From positions 15,078,538-15,142,537 of the forward strand of contig OY757017.1 in assembly GCA_963580285.1 (NCBI GenBank): a stretch of 64,000 bases of DNA. The letters run 5' to 3'. The notes under the pieces were generated by a model. The model did no database searches. It saw nothing but the letters and a program-made list of their open reading frames with translations, and was not told the origin of the DNA. The position numbers and the translations under genes were made by a program. Of the stretch, positions 59,948-64,000 are shown in pieces; the stretch's first letter is position 1; every line of letters starts with the position of its first letter. The stretch comes from Lucinisca nassula. Taxonomy: Eukaryota; Mollusca; Bivalvia; Lucinida; Lucinidae.

Positions 59948-61264
59948 CACGCCTGGTAGACTCGTAAGGGGTAACCGGCGGTTATGCACTCAAAATCCTT
60001 ATGGTAACTACCGGCTATGACTTACGAGACTTCAAAAGTGTCAACAAATAGTTGAGTGTTCCCGATTGATGAATTTTAGTCAACTTCGTAAACATTTTTG
60101 AAAAATCGGGCAATGCTATTCTCAACAACTTTCATTTCTGCATCAGAAAAAATAGGTGTATATATTAAAAGGCAAGTGGTCGATTTGTAATTTAATATCT
60201 ACCGGAGGAAGGGTGCCAGATATGTTGTTTTTACCTGTTTCCCAGTGCAATTTTCAGCTATCCGGGCTATGCAAAACTTATCTAACACGTCAAAAAGATG
60301 GTATTCAAATTACTTTCATGGTGAAATGCATAAGCTGCAGAATTTTCGCAGACTGTTCCAGGAGCTTAAATATTTATGCCGATTATGACTTACGAGACCG
60401 ACAACCCCTTACGGGAATATCACTCCTTACGGGAACAGGAAAAACCAACTGATGGAAATCTGCTTACAATTCGTTTCTTCATTCAATATCTGTTTTAGTG
60501 AACTATTATATCAGATAAATACATTAAAAATGTAGTAGACTCAAGTTTTGAACAGTTTGTACGAGCGCATGAATTTTGATATATTTAATCTCAGTTAACA
60601 GCAGACAATACCGTTTTTAATAAAATTAATAGTATTTTCATTCGTACCGAATAACTGCAGTGGTACGTTCAGGACTTTGATTAACTGTTTATATGAATGA
60701 AGAAGCGAATTGTAATCAGGCACCCTTCTGTTGACTTTTCCTGTCCCCGTAAGGGGTAATATTCCCGGAAGTGGTAATATTCCCGTAAGGGGCAATCGGC
60801 CTCGTAAGTCATAATCGCAACAAATATTGAAGCCCCTGGGACCAAACTGTGGAAGTTTTTTTCAGCTTATGTATTTTAGCATGGAAGCAGTTCGAAATTC
60901 CTCTTATTTGACAAGTATGCTAAAACTGCATAGTCCAGGTAGCTAAAACTGCCTTCATTCGGCACTAGAAAACAGATAAAAACAGAAATATCTGACCACC
61001 TACCTCCGGGCGAAAGTAAATTAAAAATCGACCACTTGCCTTTTCATGTCCACACCTATATTTTCGGATGCACAAATGAAAGTTGTTGAGAAAAGCATTG
61101 TCCTTTTTTTCAAAATATGTATACAAAGTTGACTAAAAGGCATCAGTCGGGAGCACTCACACAACTGTTGACATTTTTGAAGTCTCGTAAGTCATAGCCG
61201 GAAGTTCCCGTAAAAATTTTGAGTGCATAACCGCTGATTACTCCTTAAGAGTTTACCAGGCGTG
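59948..61264. mobile_element. Fold-back transposon, 1.3 kb, TTTAT target duplication
   Basis: Left CACGCCTGGTAGACTCGTAA and inverted right CACGCCTGGTAAACTCTTAA start two arms that match along nearly their whole length (about 59948-60580 and 60600-61264), with indels. TTTAT flanks the element (59943-59947 and 61265-61269). The short motifs GACTTACGAGAC, CCTTACGGGAA and GTAAGGGGTAA recur at several places in each arm. Open frames at 60156-60452 and 60595-60795 lie in the arms and show no known domain. No transposase. 5-bp duplications and CAC termini do not clearly match a superfamily I know. Confidence 0.82.
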
Positions 61265-61269
61265 TTTAT

Positions 61270-61768
61270 ACATGAATCTGAGAGCTGCCAACTCTCAACT
61301 AGCAAAGACAAGTATTTGCTTTTACAAAAAGCTTGAGTCTGCGCTTAGCACACATTAATTTGTGTAGTCAAAGGATTGGAAAGTCAAATGACAAAACTGC
61401 TCATGTATACGTGTGCCAGTAAAAACGGAAACTTCTATACTAGCCAAAGATTTAAAAAAATCCCAGTATTATACGTAAGCAAAACTACAATCTTTTACTA
61501 TGACAACCACTCGTACTAAGTAGACGAAAATTCAATAGAACAGATGCATCTGCCTTCTTTAAGTAAAAACAAACAGAAATAGATGTACTGTATCATCGGA
61601 GCGAAGTCAACATCATGCGAACCCAGAAAACATGTTTATTTTGTATACGAATATGGCGTGATAAGCTTACGAAAGTGTTCCGGTCAATTCCGGTTTTTAA
61701 TCATTATAACAAATAACAATGATGACCAGTCAATAGAATATAACATTCAGCCAGTAATGACATTTTCT
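61270..61768. other. Intergenic DNA, no gene supported
   Basis: AT-rich and without recognised repeats. The plus-strand frame at 61583-61921 runs into the tandem repeat and has no domain. Confidence 0.45.
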
Positions 61769-64000
61769 TTAGGTAGCATTGCACTAAATACTGGGAGGTA
61801 CCGGGTTTTATCACTTTTAGACCGAGCTTTTAGTTCCGTTCAAAATACCAGGCTTGCTTCCATTGGATATATATCCCATGTTTTATTTCAATGTGAGAAA
61901 ATGAAAGGTATAAGGAACTAAAATGATACATGTTTTATAAATATATCTGCAAGCTCAAAGACATTTTTGTTGATTTTATATGGTCACCCCACCTTTAAAA
62001 ATGTTGGTTTGTATTTACTCCGTTCTAGTAGGTAAACACACATGGTTGACTGTAACTTGAAAAGCAGCAGATCAACATGTGGATTTTTTTTCTCATTAAC
62101 TTGTGGGGCTAGGATGGCTCTATAAACAAGTAAGGTTTGAAAAGTTTTGTATGTGTAGTTTTTGTGGGAGCAGGTAAAAGGTTACTATTGTCGCCTATGG
62201 AAAACATTTAGTGGAAAGCTCCGTGTAGCAAAAGTAGGACCACTGTCCTGTTTTCAGTCATGACATACTATTTCCACACATTTGTAGGTTCTGCCCAATT
62301 CTGTTTCACAAAATGTAACTTCATGGCATGTATTTTGCCATAGATACTGCAAAAAAATGTGATGGTAGTGTTAATTTAGGTCTAACTGGATGTATTTGAT
62401 GAATTTTGCCTCTAACCTATGTTCTTGGGAGTGTGGGGGGGGGGGGTACTTTAAAGCCATGTAAATCAGTTTTTAGTGATGTGTTTTGAAAGGAGACTTG
62501 CAGTAATTGTATTTGCACTAGAAAGAATCTACTCCATCTGGAATATAAGGTTTCATGGCACTAGGACTATGACTCAGACCAAAGCAAAACTTCAAAATTG
62601 TCTCTTCGAAACAGCCAGCTGCAATATCCGGATAAGTTTTCTTATCCGTTATAAGTTCTATTTTATTGTATTCATGTAAAATAATGTGAACAGATATATT
62701 AGGCTATTCCTCATGGCATTAAGCCTTTAAAAGCATTTTCTTGGCATTTTTGTCCTCAAAATATCCTCACAATGCCATTGTTACTTTAAATAAGGGGTGT
62801 AGGTGTGAAAAGAGCCATAAAAAGGAGTATTGGTGCTGTTTAGGCATAATTCTGCGCATTTTAGTATTGAATTGTTCGAAAGACATTGGAGAAGAACCAC
62901 TGAGGCAAGCCAGTGTTTGCGTTCCATTCCAGAAAGAGATAAACTTTGCGCTTTTCAAAAACTATGGTTTGTTCGGCTCTCATTGTTGAATCTGAAAGCG
63001 ATAACTTTTTCGCAAACTTGAAAGATTCTTTGTGACTGAACTTTTATTATGCGTGACTAAATTATTAGATATGACCTAAATTGCTATTTGGCAATTCTTT
63101 TGATGCATTATAAAGAAAATAAGGGTTTGGTATAGGTAGCATTGCACTAAATACTGGGAGGTACCGGGTTTTATCACTTTTGGACCGAACTTTTAGTTGC
63201 GTTCTAAATACCAGACTTGCTTCCATTGGATATATATCCCATGTTTTATTTCAATGTGAGAAAATAATAGGTATAAGGGACTAAAATGATGCATGTTTTA
63301 TAAATATATCTGCAAGCTCAAAGACATTTATATGGTCACCCCTCCTTTAAAAATGTTGGTTTGTATTTACTCCGTTCTAGTTTTCAAAAACTATAGTTTG
63401 TTCGGCTCTCATTGTTGAATCTGAAAGCGATAACTTTTTCGCAAACTTGAAAGATTCTTTGTGACTGAACTTTTATTATGCGTGACTAAATTATTAGATA
63501 TGACCTAAATTTCTATTTGGCAATTCGTTTGATGCATTATAAAGAAAATAAGGGTTTGGTATAGGTAGCATTGTACTAAATACTGGGAGGTACCGGGTTT
63601 TATCACTTTTGGACCGAACTTTTAGTTGCGTTCTAAATACCAGACTTGCTTCCATTGGATATATATCCCATGTTTTATTTCAATGTGAGAAAATAATAGG
63701 TATAAGGGACTAAAATGATGCATGTTTTATAAATATATCTGCAAGCTCAAAGACATTTATATGGTCACCCCTCCTTTAAAAATGTTGGTTTGTATTTACT
63801 CCGTTCTAGTAGGTAAACAAACATGGTTGACTGTAACTTGAAAAGCAGCAGATCAACATGTGGATTTTTTCTCACTAACTTGTTGGGCTAGGATGGCTTT
63901 ATAAACAAGTAAGGTTTGGGAAGTTTTGTATGTGTAGTTTTTGTGGGAGCAGGTTAAAGGTTACTATTGTCGCCTATGGAAAACTTTAGTGGAAAGCTCC
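61769..64000 (+). repeat. Long/short tandem repeat: 1.37-kb and 427-bp units
   Basis: GGTAGCATTGCACTAAATAC starts units near 61772, 63136 and (GGTAGCATTGTACTAAATAC) 63563. Unit 1 is 1.37 kb. Unit 2 is 427 bp, because everything between CTCCGTTCTAG (62029) and TTTTCAAAAACTAT (62954) is missing (63380 joins the two). Unit 3 again has the long form (CTAGTAGGTAAACAAACATG) and runs off the window. Open frames inside (for example 62741-62989) have no recognised family. It could be a satellite-like array or an element with long terminal repeats. Confidence 0.88.

Overview
This is a 64 kb piece of eukaryotic, AT-rich genomic DNA, almost certainly from a bivalve mollusc. The evidence is spliceosomal introns, (AT)n/(GT)n/(CATA)n microsatellites, tRNA-derived SINEs, SINE-like repeats ending in a GACGTTAAAC tail, Penelope-like and CR1-like reverse transcriptases, PIF/Harbinger and Tc1 transposases, and the tandem-repeat-bearing 'GGACGGACAGAC + terminal hairpin' elements typical of bivalves (pearl / Helentron-like elements). 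The species cannot be fixed from the sequence alone. A heterodont clam or dreissenid is my best guess, at low confidence.

Layout. 0-6.3 kb: two tandem-repeat-bearing elements, a possible terminal host exon, and a structurally complete Harbinger element with 25-bp TIRs and TTA target duplications. 6.3-13.5 kb: simple repeats, hairpin MITEs, an inverted 1-kb repeat copy and a 5'-truncated CR1-like LINE. 13.5-18.6 and 23.0-28.1 kb: two nearly identical 5.07-kb direct copies of one block, each with a dead Harbinger gene carrying the same lesions. 28.4-34.4 kb: the one recognisable host-type gene, a DUF268 protein with an N-terminal membrane anchor and a single frameshift, embedded in an array of palindromic MITEs that have amplified as a MITE+spacer satellite. 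34.9-46.6 kb: a candidate 3.5-kb element with inverted arms, then Penelope-like fragments in both orientations, interrupted by another tandem-repeat element. 46.6-54.6 kb: a pogo-type MITE, a Tc1 transposon split by a SINE with a 13-bp target duplication, a 31-bp minisatellite and a 2.5-kb tandem-repeat element. 54.7-64 kb: two non-LTR retrotransposon relics, SINE copies, a 1.3-kb fold-back element with long inverted arms and a TTTAT duplication, and a long/short tandem repeat running off the window.

Together this is a transposon graveyard around one plausible cellular gene. I see no operon, CRISPR array, rRNA or confidently functional tRNA. Insertion order can be read from the nesting: SINE into Tc1, SINE into a palindromic MITE, MITE into a LINE. 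The least explained structures are the fold-back element, the two modular palindromic MITE families that share a body but differ at their tips, and the MITE/spacer higher-order array flanking the DUF268 gene.

Family names here are my labels. Hairpin-A and Hairpin-B are the two palindromic MITE families. TTAA-MITE is the family with TTAA ends. MITE-D is a 240-bp inverted-repeat family. Repeat-C is a CRE-rich hairpin repeat. SINE-1 is a tRNA-derived SINE with a (TC)n or (CACT)n tail. SINE-3 is a tRNA-derived SINE with an (ATT)n tail. SINE-4 is a 300-bp family ending in GACGTTAAACCTC plus (CAAA)n. SINE-5 is a family ending in GACGTTAAACCCG plus (CA)n.
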